Positions 1 to 7,620 of a stretch of DNA of 8,155 nucleotides are shown in pieces. The translations under genes were made by a program, and so were the position numbers. Origin of the DNA: an uncultured Bacteroidota bacterium (GTDB taxonomy: Bacteria > Bacteroidota > Bacteroidia > UKL13-3). The notes below the pieces were generated by a model. That model was not told where the DNA came from, ran no database searches, and saw only the letters and a program-made list of their open reading frames with translations. The stretch spans positions 1 through 8,155 of the forward strand of contig CAIVPY010000137.1 of assembly GCA_903907885.1 (NCBI GenBank). Direction: 5' to 3'. Within the stretch, counting starts at the first letter, position 1; each line of letters begins with the position of its first letter.

Positions 1-229
1 AAACCACTACTATGAACTACAATTGCCTAAATTTCGACAAAAGCTATAGCAATGAATTACCACCCTTGTATATTTATTTGTCAAGGCAATAGATTGCTAC
101 ACCAACAAGCAGTATAGTAACGTGGGTTCAACAAACGAGTATATGTTTCTCCTCATTTTTATTCGCTATGTAACTACATTATTGCATGGCTAATGATTAA
201 ACAGGTTGTCATCAAAAATCAACTCTATT
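1..229. other. Intergenic region downstream of the kinase gene, no gene seen
   Basis: All three forward frames hit stops early, and no start-to-stop frame of useful length appears on either strand. One forward frame is open from the left edge to a TAG at 90-92 and could be the last 29 codons of a gene beginning outside the window, but nothing in it is recognisable. The pentamer ATTGC or its complement occurs at 22, 49, 86, 93 and 181, giving small inverted repeats such as GCAAT-AG-ATTGC at 86-97. No convincing intrinsic terminator follows the kinase stop; the best candidate is a 4-bp GTTG/CAAC stem near 205-224 without a proper U-tract. Confidence 0.5.
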
Positions 230-3200
230 TTAATTTTTAGTACTTAATTTAGCAATTATATTTTTCAAATCAGCAAAAGCAAAAGGTTTATTCAAGGCAA
301 ATGCTACACCATATTTTTGTTTTTCTTCCTCGCTAACCTCCCAACCACTCACTACAACCACAGTCATTTTTCCATCAAATTTTTCCTTTATTGCATCTGC
401 TAGCTGCCAACCATTCATTTCGGGCATTCCAATATCTGTAAAAACAATATCAAATACACTACTTTCCATCAATTCCAAAGCTTTCATTCCACTTTCAACC
501 GATACACATTGGTGGCCCAATAATGAAATCAATTTTACAAAATTTTCTCTAATTGAGGTTACGTCTTCCACTATCAATATATTAAGCTTTAAGGAGCTTT
601 TTGTAGTAATTTCAGCTGCTTCTTTTTTAACAATTAAAGCCTTCTGATTTTCATAAGGAAACCTCAACTCTATAATTGTCCCTTTTCCTAATTCCGAATA
701 TTTTACATTTATGTTACCGCCATGCGTATTTATAATACTGAAAACCCCACTCATTCCTAAACCTCTTCCAGCTTCAAATCCCTTAGTAGAATAAAAAGGC
801 TGAAATATTTTCAATTTTGTTTCTTCATCCATTCCTATACCAGTGTCTTGAATGGAAACAATGGCTTGATTTTCTTTCACTGTGGTTACAATCTTTATTT
901 TACCTCCAATCTGCATTGATTCGATGCTATTCTTTAATATGTTATAAAAAACCGTTTTCAATTCACCTTCATTACATGATATAATTAAGTTATCATAATA
1001 TATACCTTCAATATCAATATTAAATCCTACTTTTTCTACATTATCTTTCCACATAGGTCTTAATTGCGATATAACATCTTTGATAATATTATTAAGATCT
1101 ACAAGTTTATATTCTTGAATACGCTGTTTCGTATCACCAAACCTCTGTAGAGACTTAACCCGAGTCGCCACATCTGAAATTATTCCATCAATAATTTGAA
1201 GATATTCAACTGAACTATCTGGCAACTTTTCAATGTCTTTTAGGACTTCAATATTTCCTCGCATTGCCTGAAGTGAGTTATTGAAATCATGGGCAATGGA
1301 TGATGCCATTTCACCTATAGCCATTAACCTTTGACTCTCAATTACAGCTTTTTCAGCCTTTTTACGATCTGAAATATCGCGTACTACATACAAGACCACA
1401 TTTTCACCTTCTAATTCAAAAAATCTACCACTTAATTCTACATTCATCTCTTTGCCATCTTTGGTTAAATGTTTAGACTCAAAGGTTACTTTTCTTTTTT
1501 CTAATAATTCATTCAATGCAGGAATGTCTTTTTTACTAAAAGTATCGGAATCTACTATTTCACTTGGATACATGTTGAAGAATTCATCCCTTGTATAACC
1601 ATACTTTTCACAAGCAATATCATTTACATAAATTAGATGACTAAAATTGTTATTGGTATCTAATTGACGAACAAACATTGGATCATTGCTTGAATTAAAT
1701 AACAGTTTAAACTTGTCTTCGTTTTTCTCGGCTAGTTCTTTGGCAATTAATAATTCAGATGTTCTAATTTCTACTTGATTTTCAAGAACTTCATTTGCTT
1801 TTAAAATTAGTTGTTCAGCTTGTTTTCTTTCGGTAATATCTAATCCAATGCCTCCCAAAAGCGGTTCCTTCCCTGGTCGGTTGATGGTGAACTTTTGCAA
1901 TTCAAAGTGATGAACTACTCCATCAAGTTGGGGTACGGATTCTTCATATTTATTATAGCCATTCGAAATTGCTTTCAAATCTCCTTTTGTCATTTTTTCG
2001 CCCAATTCATTAGGGTAAATCTCTGCCATTGTTTTGCCAACCCAACTATAGGCACCAAACGTTTCATTCATGTATTTGTTCACATAAAGCACGCGTCCTT
2101 CATGGTCTTTTATGAATACGGTTGCGGGCAAATAATCCATAAACAACGAAAAACGCCATTCTATTTCACTCAAGGCAGCCTCTATTTGTTTGCGTTCGGT
2201 GATGTCGTTTAAGGAAGTCACACGCACATCCTTGTTCTTATACCGTATCATTCTGCCTTGCAACACACAAGGGAAAGTAGTGCCATCTTTTCTTAAAGCG
2301 GTGGCTTCATATGGTTTTTCGGTACCCGACAGCATATTGTCCATCACCATTTGTCGGTCTTCGGGCACAATCCAATCGGTGCCATAACGGGTCAAGGCTT
2401 CTTCCGTTGTATAGCCAAACATTTTTTCAGCAGCAAGGTTTTGTTCAATGCAGACCCCTTTTTCTGAGAAAAAAATGGCTTCGAAAGAGGCTTCCGACAA
2501 GCCTCTGTATTTTTCTTGGCTTTCTCTAAGGTCTTCTTCTATCTTTTTACGCTCAGAAATGTCAATTTTAATGGCTATAAAACTGGCAATATTCCCTTCC
2601 GAATCTAAAACAGGACTAATGGTTTCCTCTTCATAATAAACAGTGCCGTCTTTCCTTCGGTTTATCAATTCGCCCTTCCAAACCTTTTTTTCGAGTATTG
2701 TACTCCAAAATGTTTTATAAAAATCAGCATCCTGCATCCCCGATTTTATCAGTTCATCCGGTCTCTTGCCAATAAATTCGTCAAAAGTGTATCCTGTAAG
2801 ATGCGTAAAAGCTGAATTTGCCCATTGAATATAGCCGTCAATATTGGTAATAATGATGGCGTTTGCAAATGATTCAAAGGCGGCAGTTTGCAGTTTAATA
2901 GTGTTTTCCGCTTCTTTTCGCTCCGTAATATCTCGAATCATAGACAGTGCTTCATGCTCCGAAATAGAGGCAATCCTATTTTCAAAATATCTATTCTGGT
3001 TTTGAACAGGAAGCATGTATTCAAAATGCTCTACCTCGCCACTTGTAAAAGCAAGCTCAAGGACCTGAAGTGATTTTTGGGCAAGAACCGGTGGCAACAC
3101 CTCGTTTATTTTTTTGCCAATAAAAGCTTCTTTAGGCACAAAAAGGGAGGCTTCGTTCGTGCTGATGAGATTTAAAAAGGTGCCGTCCTTGTGAATGCGG

Positions 3201-4621
3201 AACATTAAATCGGGCACAGCTTGAATGATGGCACGGTTGTCGGCTTCGCTTTTTTGGAGTGCCTTCTTTGCTTCCTTTTCTTTGGTAATGTCAAGGGCTA
3301 TGCCGATGTATCCTTGCAACTTGCCCTCTGTTTTTTTAATAGAAGATAAGGTAAGATTAACAGGGAATTGTCGCCCATTTTTATGAACAAACGTCCATTC
3401 TTTAGTATTGACTTTAGCACTATGCAATGCTTGTTGAATAGATTGAAAATCAATAGGAGCATTTCCTTCGTTTTCTAAGTCGATTTCCTTTACTCGACTT
3501 TCAAGTTCTTCAGGAAGATGAAAAATAGAGGGTCTCAGTTTACCAATCACTTCTTCGGCTTTATAGCCAAGCATTTCTTCGGCTGCCTTGTTGAAATGCT
3601 CAATGATGCCATCAGCTGATGTGGATATGATAGCTAGTCCTGCATGTTGCAAAATAGCCTCTTGCATTATCATTGACCTACGCAGCTCTTCAGTTCTTTC
3701 TTCAACGCGTTTTTCTAGATTCTGGTTCGCTTCTTTCAGCAAATTGAGCGTTTCTTTTATGGCATTGTCTGCCATTTTTCTCTCTGAAACATCACGAATG
3801 ATGCCTGTTATTTTTTGTGGAACGCCTTTATCATCATAGATAAGGGCTGAAGAAACGGCAGCAGCAACAACAGAACCATCTTTGTTTGACAATGACAACT
3901 CATAGTCTCTAAAACTTGATTCTTCAATTAGTTTTGCAATAGAACTTTCTCGATCACTTGGTTGCGTATAAAACGATGCCATAGATAGCCCTATGACATC
4001 TTCCCTTTTGTATTGTCCTTTACTAAAAAACTCAATAGAGGGACTTACTTCAAGTAAAATCCCATCAAAACTAGCCTCATAGTAAACATCTTGAATGCTT
4101 TCAAAAATACTGCGGTATTTTTCTTCGCTTTCTTTTAAGGCTATCTCTGTTTTTTTACGTTCCGAAATGTCAAAACAATGCCCGATATACCCAATGAATT
4201 CACCTGTGCTGCTATAATTTGGCGTACCAATATCAAGTAGCCACCTATATTCACCACTAGCATGACGTAAACGGTATTCCATTTCAAATGGTTCGCGTTT
4301 ATCGAATGAACTAAAATAAATTTCAAGACATTTATCAAAATCTTCGGGATGAACACCTTCTGCCCATCCGTTGCCTACCTCTTGTTCTAAGGTTCTTCCT
4401 GTAAATTGCAGCCAATTGTTGTTAAAATAGGTACACAGCTTATCAGTATCCGAAATCCAAATCAAGGCAGTACCTGCATCAATCAAATGTTGGTATTGAA
4501 CCTCAGATTCTTTCAACTTTTGATTAACAAAAAAAAGTTCAGACTCTGTTTGTTCAAATTTCTTTTTATAAGATTGAAGCTCTAGGTTGAGTTCTTCATT
4601 CGACATCTTGTTTTCTTTCAT
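230..4621 (-). CDS. Soluble hybrid sensor histidine kinase with eight PAS domains and a C-terminal receiver
   Basis: A 1463-residue cytoplasmic signalling protein that should autophosphorylate on histidine and pass the phosphate to its own receiver. The N-terminus (about 8-42) is coiled coil. Eight PAS/PAC units follow at roughly 40-157, 164-283, 316-449, 457-570, 577-692, 699-811, 817-933 and 970-1088, each ending in a variant of DITERK. Helical linkers at about 284-318 and 935-970 separate PAS2/3 and PAS7/8. The H-box is AHDFNN with H1111. The ATPase domain has N-box N1227/N1231, G1 motif DTGIGM from D1259 and G2 motif GRGLGMSG from G1285. The receiver (about 1347-1460) has E1352/D1353, acceptor D1396, S1425 and K1445, so both catalytic domains look intact. 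There is no signal peptide, membrane segment, DNA-binding or Hpt domain. PAS1 resembles the PAS_3 type; no LOV cysteine motif is present, and the ligands cannot be read from sequence. The ATG at 4621 is used here, but M6 at 4606 may be the real start (see promoter). No partner gene is adjacent. Confidence 0.93.
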   Translation of the reverse strand: MKENKMSNEELNLELQSYKKKFEQTESELFFVNQKLKESEVQYQHLIDAGTALIWISDTDKLCTYFNNNWLQFTGRTLEQEVGNGWAEGVHPEDFDKCLEIYFSSFDKREPFEMEYRLRHASGEYRWLLDIGTPNYSSTGEFIGYIGHCFDISERKKTEIALKESEEKYRSIFESIQDVYYEASFDGILLEVSPSIEFFSKGQYKREDVIGLSMASFYTQPSDRESSIAKLIEESSFRDYELSLSNKDGSVVAAAVSSALIYDDKGVPQKITGIIRDVSERKMADNAIKETLNLLKEANQNLEKRVEERTEELRRSMIMQEAILQHAGLAIISTSADGIIEHFNKAAEEMLGYKAEEVIGKLRPSIFHLPEELESRVKEIDLENEGNAPIDFQSIQQALHSAKVNTKEWTFVHKNGRQFPVNLTLSSIKKTEGKLQGYIGIALDITKEKEAKKALQKSEADNRAIIQAVPDLMFRIHKDGTFLNLISTNEASLFVPKEAFIGKKINEVLPPVLAQKSLQVLELAFTSGEVEHFEYMLPVQNQNRYFENRIASISEHEALSMIRDITERKEAENTIKLQTAAFESFANAIIITNIDGYIQWANSAFTHLTGYTFDEFIGKRPDELIKSGMQDADFYKTFWSTILEKKVWKGELINRRKDGTVYYEEETISPVLDSEGNIASFIAIKIDISERKKIEEDLRESQEKYRGLSEASFEAIFFSEKGVCIEQNLAAEKMFGYTTEEALTRYGTDWIVPEDRQMVMDNMLSGTEKPYEATALRKDGTTFPCVLQGRMIRYKNKDVRVTSLNDITERKQIEAALSEIEWRFSLFMDYLPATVFIKDHEGRVLYVNKYMNETFGAYSWVGKTMAEIYPNELGEKMTKGDLKAISNGYNKYEESVPQLDGVVHHFELQKFTINRPGKEPLLGGIGLDITERKQAEQLILKANEVLENQVEIRTSELLIAKELAEKNEDKFKLLFNSSNDPMFVRQLDTNNNFSHLIYVNDIACEKYGYTRDEFFNMYPSEIVDSDTFSKKDIPALNELLEKRKVTFESKHLTKDGKEMNVELSGRFFELEGENVVLYVVRDISDRKKAEKAVIESQRLMAIGEMASSIAHDFNNSLQAMRGNIEVLKDIEKLPDSSVEYLQIIDGIISDVATRVKSLQRFGDTKQRIQEYKLVDLNNIIKDVISQLRPMWKDNVEKVGFNIDIEGIYYDNLIISCNEGELKTVFYNILKNSIESMQIGGKIKIVTTVKENQAIVSIQDTGIGMDEETKLKIFQPFYSTKGFEAGRGLGMSGVFSIINTHGGNINVKYSELGKGTIIELRFPYENQKALIVKKEAAEITTKSSLKLNILIVEDVTSIRENFVKLISLLGHQCVSVESGMKALELMESSVFDIVFTDIGMPEMNGWQLADAIKEKFDGKMTVVVVSGWEVSEEEKQKYGVAFALNKPFAFADLKNIIAKLSTKN
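1361..4171 (-). repeat. Eight degenerate PAC-motif repeats within the kinase gene
   Basis: The DI(S/T)ERK-type motif that closes each PAS domain recurs at nucleotides 4154-4171, 3776-3793, 3275-3292, 2915-2932, 2546-2563, 2189-2206, 1823-1840 and 1361-1378. Spacing is 357-501 bp, one PAS unit each. Similarity reaches the DNA level: the copies at 4154 and 2546 share most of a 20-base stretch. Such short homologies are plausible sites for recombination that adds, removes or swaps PAS units. That role is inference; the repeats themselves are visible. Confidence 0.7.
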
Positions 4622-4626
4622 ATACT

Positions 4627-4634
4627 CAAATTTA
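4627..4634 (-). promoter_or_regulatory. Candidate -7 promoter element for the kinase gene
   Basis: On the minus strand this reads TAAATTTG, an exact match to the Bacteroidota -7 consensus TAnnTTTG. No TTG-type -33 element is visible at the expected distance. The element ends only 5 bases before the ATG at 4621, so transcription would begin at or next to that codon. Either the mRNA is leaderless, or translation starts at the in-frame ATG at 4606 after a leader of about 16 bases. The motif is short and may be chance in AT-rich DNA. Confidence 0.4.
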
Positions 4635-4827
4635 TCATTAAGTAATTTTCTTCTCTGTGAATTGTATTCCTTTAAAGTATATCTCTAAAAATTTAATTAT
4701 GATTTATATAAATCCAATTCCAAGCATAATTAGAAATTCAGCTTCTCAAATAGGTAATATTGTATATTAGCGAACAGACTAATTTCAAATCTGTGAACTA
4801 ATTGCTATACAAAGAAAAGAAAAAAGA

Positions 4828-4870
4828 TTAACAACCATATAACTAATATTAGTAGCAAAATAGTTGTTAA
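4828..4870. repeat. Nested inverted repeat in the intergenic region
   Basis: TTAACAAC at 4828-4835 is matched by its exact complement GTTGTTAA at 4863-4870. Inside, nearly concentric, is the perfect 10-base palindrome CTAATATTAG at 4843-4852. The two arms enclose 27 bases. There is no U-tract on either side, so it is not a typical terminator. It may be an operator, the stem of a small RNA, or chance in AT-rich sequence. Confidence 0.4.
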
Positions 4871-5002
4871 ATTTGGATTATACAGTCTTCTCAATTTATC
4901 GAGATATTCAAGTGAATATTTGCCTACAGTTGATGTTACCTAAATAGTTTAAATGGTTGAGGAACTGTTTAGAAAAACCAACCCGAGGCCACATAACCCA
5001 AG

Positions 5003-5034
5003 AAAAAAAGCGACCCTATCGAGTCGCTTTTTTT
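5003..5034 (-). terminator. Intrinsic terminator of pckA, potentially bidirectional
   Basis: A perfect 12-bp stem (5003-5014 with 5023-5034) with GCGAC/GTCGC at its core encloses an 8-base loop. Seven A residues on one side and seven T residues on the other give a U-tract in either direction of reading. The hairpin begins 21 bases beyond the pckA stop codon, so it should end the pckA transcript. No plus-strand gene reads into it from the left. Confidence 0.9.
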
Positions 5035-5055
5035 ATATAAATTCTAAAATGATTC

Positions 5056-6651
5056 TTAGCTGTGTTGAGAAACTTTTGGAGCTGCATCCAAAATTTCTTG
5101 GCTCACTCCACTTGCATATTGCTCAAAGTTTTTAACAAACATACCTGCTAATTTATTAGCTTGTGCATCGTAAGCATCTTTGTCAGCCCATGTGTTACGT
5201 GGATTTAAGATTTCAACTGGCACATTAGGGCAAGTTGTTGGCATTTGGTAACCAAACATTGGATGTTGCTCAAATGTAACATTGTTTAACTCACCATTTA
5301 ATGCTGCGGTAATCATAGCACGGGTGAAAGATAATTTCATACGTGAACCAGTTCCGTAAGCGCCACCGCTCCAACCTGTGTTAATTAACCACACATTTAC
5401 ATTAGGATTTTCTTTTAATTTTTTTCCTAATAACTCAGCGTATTTGCCTGGGTGTAATGGTAAAAATGCTTTACCAAAACAAGCCGAGAAAGTAGCTGAT
5501 GGTTCAGTAACTCCCGCTTCTGTTCCAGCTACTTTAGCAGTGTATCCGCTAATGAAACTGTACATAGCTTGACCTACATTTAATTTAGATATGGGAGGCA
5601 ATACACCGAAAGCATCTGCTGTTAAGAAGAAAATATTTTCAGGAGTTTTACCTACCGAAGGCACTGCGATATTATCAATCAAATCAATTGGATAAGCAGC
5701 ACGTGTATTTTCAGTTACCGAAATGTTTGCATAATCAACTGTTGAAGTTCCTGGAATGAAACGAGTGTTTTCAACCAAAGAACCAAAACGGATAGCATCA
5801 AAAATTTGAGGTTCTTTTTCTTTAGTTAAATCAACACATTTTGCGTAACAGCCACCTTCAAAGTTGAATACAGAATCTTCAGCCCAACCATGCTCATCGT
5901 CACCAATTAACTTACGATCTGGATCAGCACTTAAAGTTGTTTTTCCTGTACCTGACAAACCAAAGAAAACAGCAGTATCACCTTTTTTACCAATGTTTGC
6001 TGAGCAATGCATTGATAAAGTATTGCGTTCTTGAGGTAATACATAGTTTAACACAGTGAAAATACCTTTTTTCATTTCACCTGTGTAGCCGCTACCACCC
6101 ACTAAAATTATTTTTCTAGAAAAATCAATAATAGAGAAATTGTGTTGACGTGTTCCGTCTTCAGCAGCAACAGCTTTAAAACTAGGAGCATTCAATATTA
6201 ACCACTCTGATTTAAAATCAGCTAATTCAGAAGCTTCAGGACGTAGGAACAAGTTGTTACAAAATAAATTGTGGTAAGCCGTTTCGTTAACTACTGTTAC
6301 ATTTAGTCTATAACGAGGATCAGCACAGGCATAAGCATTACGCATATACACTTTTTTACCTGCATAATGAGCAATTACTTTGTTCATCAATTTCTCGAAC
6401 TTATCGCTCTCGAAACGGTTATTTACATCACCCCACCAAACTGTATTTTCAGTTTTACTATCTACCACACAAAATTTGTCTTTAGGTGAACGACCTGTGA
6501 ATTCTCCAGTATCAGCCATTAAAGCACCTGTATCGGTTAACTTTCCTTCGCCATTTAAAATAGCATGACTTACCAACTCGGCAGGTGTAAGATTTTGAAA
6601 AGATGCTGAAGCGCTTTTCAGGATGTTTTCAACGATAATATTGTTTGTCAT
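5056..6651 (-). CDS. pckA: Phosphoenolpyruvate carboxykinase (ATP)
   Basis: Cytosolic enzyme that converts oxaloacetate and ATP to phosphoenolpyruvate, CO2 and ADP, the entry step of gluconeogenesis. The product is 531 residues, close to the roughly 540 of E. coli PckA. Visible active-site motifs are GRSPKDKF with R54, GGSGYTGEMKKG with K194/K195 beside the metal site, SMHCSAN with H215, P-loop GLSGTGKTT (231-239, K237), the kinase-2 motif GDDEHGW with D251/D252, ENTRAAYPID with R317, and GWSGGAYGTGSRM (426-438). This set is that of the ATP-dependent family, not the GTP-dependent one. The frame extends to a TTG at 6657, but the ATG at 6651 (MTNN) two codons later is the better start. A likely promoter lies upstream and a strong terminator 21 bases downstream, so it is probably monocistronic. 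Nothing appears truncated. Confidence 0.98.
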   Translation of the reverse strand: MTNNIIVENILKSASASFQNLTPAELVSHAILNGEGKLTDTGALMADTGEFTGRSPKDKFCVVDSKTENTVWWGDVNNRFESDKFEKLMNKVIAHYAGKKVYMRNAYACADPRYRLNVTVVNETAYHNLFCNNLFLRPEASELADFKSEWLILNAPSFKAVAAEDGTRQHNFSIIDFSRKIILVGGSGYTGEMKKGIFTVLNYVLPQERNTLSMHCSANIGKKGDTAVFFGLSGTGKTTLSADPDRKLIGDDEHGWAEDSVFNFEGGCYAKCVDLTKEKEPQIFDAIRFGSLVENTRFIPGTSTVDYANISVTENTRAAYPIDLIDNIAVPSVGKTPENIFFLTADAFGVLPPISKLNVGQAMYSFISGYTAKVAGTEAGVTEPSATFSACFGKAFLPLHPGKYAELLGKKLKENPNVNVWLINTGWSGGAYGTGSRMKLSFTRAMITAALNGELNNVTFEQHPMFGYQMPTTCPNVPVEILNPRNTWADKDAYDAQANKLAGMFVKNFEQYASGVSQEILDAAPKVSQHS

Positions 6652-6682
6652 AATCAAAATATTTACAATGTTAATACGAGGG

Positions 6683-6690
6683 CAAATTTA
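6683..6690 (-). promoter_or_regulatory. Candidate -7 promoter element for pckA
   Basis: The minus strand reads TAAATTTG, matching TAnnTTTG exactly. It ends 31 bases before the ATG at 6651, giving a leader of roughly 25 bases, a typical layout. No clear -33 TTG is seen. It lies in the 133-bp gap after gldD, which supports separate transcription of pckA, although read-through from gldD is not excluded because no terminator separates them. Confidence 0.45.
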
Positions 6691-6784
6691 ATTTTATCTT
6701 TAAGTTTTAAAAGTGATTAAAAATAATAGTGATAAATATCAAATTACAAAATTTTGAATAGCAGTGATTTAAATGTGAAATTAT

Positions 6785-7381
6785 TTATTTCCAAACCAGC
6801 CCTTTTATCAATTGATGTACGTCTTCGTCAATAAAACTAAGGGCTGGGGCTAGTGAGTCAATATTGGTATGGGCATTAAAATATAATGAACCTCGCAAAA
6901 AATGATGGGTGCTATCTGTTACAAAAAATTGGGTATTGGTAGCCGTGTTTCCTTGCAAATTGTAAAAAATGCCATGTTTATCGGGCGATGAAATGTAATT
7001 TTCGATGATTTCATCAGCTTTAACAATGTGTTTAAAAACCATTTCGCGTGAGTCGTTTATCATTTTAAACAATGACTCTCTGTTTTCAACTTTCAAATAG
7101 CTTAAATGCAAAGTGGCATTAAACTGAGGAAACTGGATATTATACCAACATTCATGTGATTTAAAATTTGGATCTTGCTCTACTTGAGCATAAACAGGCA
7201 AATCAAACTCATAATGGCAATCTTTTATCCAATATCGTTCATACACTTTGGCTGGAAACTCCAATCGTTGAAAACCCCTTGGCTTGGGTGTATAAGCTTT
7301 GTCGCTACAAGAATTAAATACTATTGCAAAAAACAATACATTCATAATAGCATAAATTGATTTTTGATTTATTCCTTTCAT
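6785..7381 (-). CDS. gldD: GldD-like gliding motility / type IX secretion lipoprotein
   Basis: A 198-residue predicted lipoprotein. Residues 1-24 form a signal peptide with a hydrophobic core (about 9-22) ending FNSC, so C25 would be lipidated; the lipobox is loose, as is common in this phylum. Just after it comes YTPKPRGFQRLEFP (30-43), which matches the characteristic N-terminal signature of GldD, and total length fits the family (about 190). In Flavobacterium johnsoniae GldD is needed for gliding and is linked to the type IX secretion machinery; the biochemical role is unknown. The frame extends upstream to a TTG at 7426, but those 15 extra residues are charged and would precede the signal peptide, so the ATG at 7381 is chosen. 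No Shine-Dalgarno is evident. gldE, the usual neighbour in flavobacteria, is not next to it; a divergent gene lies upstream. The assignment is from recognised motifs, not a search. Confidence 0.82.
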   Translation of the reverse strand: MKGINQKSIYAIMNVLFFAIVFNSCSDKAYTPKPRGFQRLEFPAKVYERYWIKDCHYEFDLPVYAQVEQDPNFKSHECWYNIQFPQFNATLHLSYLKVENRESLFKMINDSREMVFKHIVKADEIIENYISSPDKHGIFYNLQGNTATNTQFFVTDSTHHFLRGSLYFNAHTNIDSLAPALSFIDEDVHQLIKGLVWK

Positions 7382-7620
7382 TACTTTTTCAATGATAAGC
7401 CTATCCCTGTTTATTTCATCAAGCAATTTAATTAGTGCAGTTATTAATTGGCTTACTTATTTATTTTCAGGACATTTAGATATAACATGGCTTGTGATAT
7501 GAATTTAAAAAAAAGCTTCTTTACTGATTTTCTAATTTAATATCGTATCAATTACAAACTTTACTACTCAATTTTGAACATAATTTTGCGTAATTCAAAA
7601 TTTCATTTATTATTGATAAT
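7382..7620. other. Divergent intergenic region between gldD and the membrane protein gene
   Basis: A 239-bp AT-rich region from which gldD is read leftward and the membrane protein gene rightward. A candidate plus-strand promoter lies at 7581-7588. For gldD only a near-match, TAAATTG on the minus strand at 7424-7430, is seen. No gene or stable hairpin was recognised. Confidence 0.5.
7581..7588 (+). promoter_or_regulatory. Candidate -7 promoter element for the membrane protein gene
   Basis: TAATTTTG matches the Bacteroidota consensus TAnnTTTG and ends 32 bases before the ATG at 7621, a spacing like that seen for pckA. No -33 TTG is present at the usual distance, so confidence is moderate. Confidence 0.4.

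Larger units (their letters stand above)
4622..5002. other. Intergenic region between kinase and pckA terminator
   Basis: No open frame with a recognisable product lies here on either strand. It contains the candidate kinase promoter at its left end and a nested inverted repeat at 4828-4870. A smaller inverted repeat, ACAGA at 4774-4778 with TCTGT at 4790-4794, is also present. The rest is AT-rich with no tRNA-like, riboswitch-like or insertion-sequence structure that I can identify. Confidence 0.6.

Noticed and set aside
3..92. Possible C-terminal end of a gene entering from the left edge
   Set aside because: The frame is only 29 codons, shows no recognisable motif, and open stretches of this length are expected by chance.
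1895..2212. Forward-strand open frame of 105 codons opposite the kinase gene
   Set aside because: It lies wholly antisense to PAS6/PAS7, has no recognisable domain, and occurs where higher GC lowers stop-codon frequency. The same reasoning removes the shorter antisense frames at 2190-3073 and 3588-3839.
2546..2890. PAS5 as a blue-light LOV domain
   Set aside because: The region corresponding to the LOV flavin-binding GxNCRFLQ motif reads GKRPDELIKSG and has no cysteine, so flavin photochemistry of LOV type is not supported.
4141..4356. Second minus-strand frame of 71 codons inside PAS1
   Set aside because: It is a shifted-frame shadow of the kinase; the main frame carries clear PAS residues here without interruption, so no frameshift is implied.
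4953..5135. Forward frame of 60 codons across the pckA terminator
   Set aside because: It overlaps the terminator hairpin and the antisense of the pckA C-terminus and encodes nothing recognisable.
6747..6756. Palindrome CAAAATTTTG downstream of gldD as a terminator
   Set aside because: It is only 10 bases, purely AT apart from its ends, has no loop and no following U-tract.
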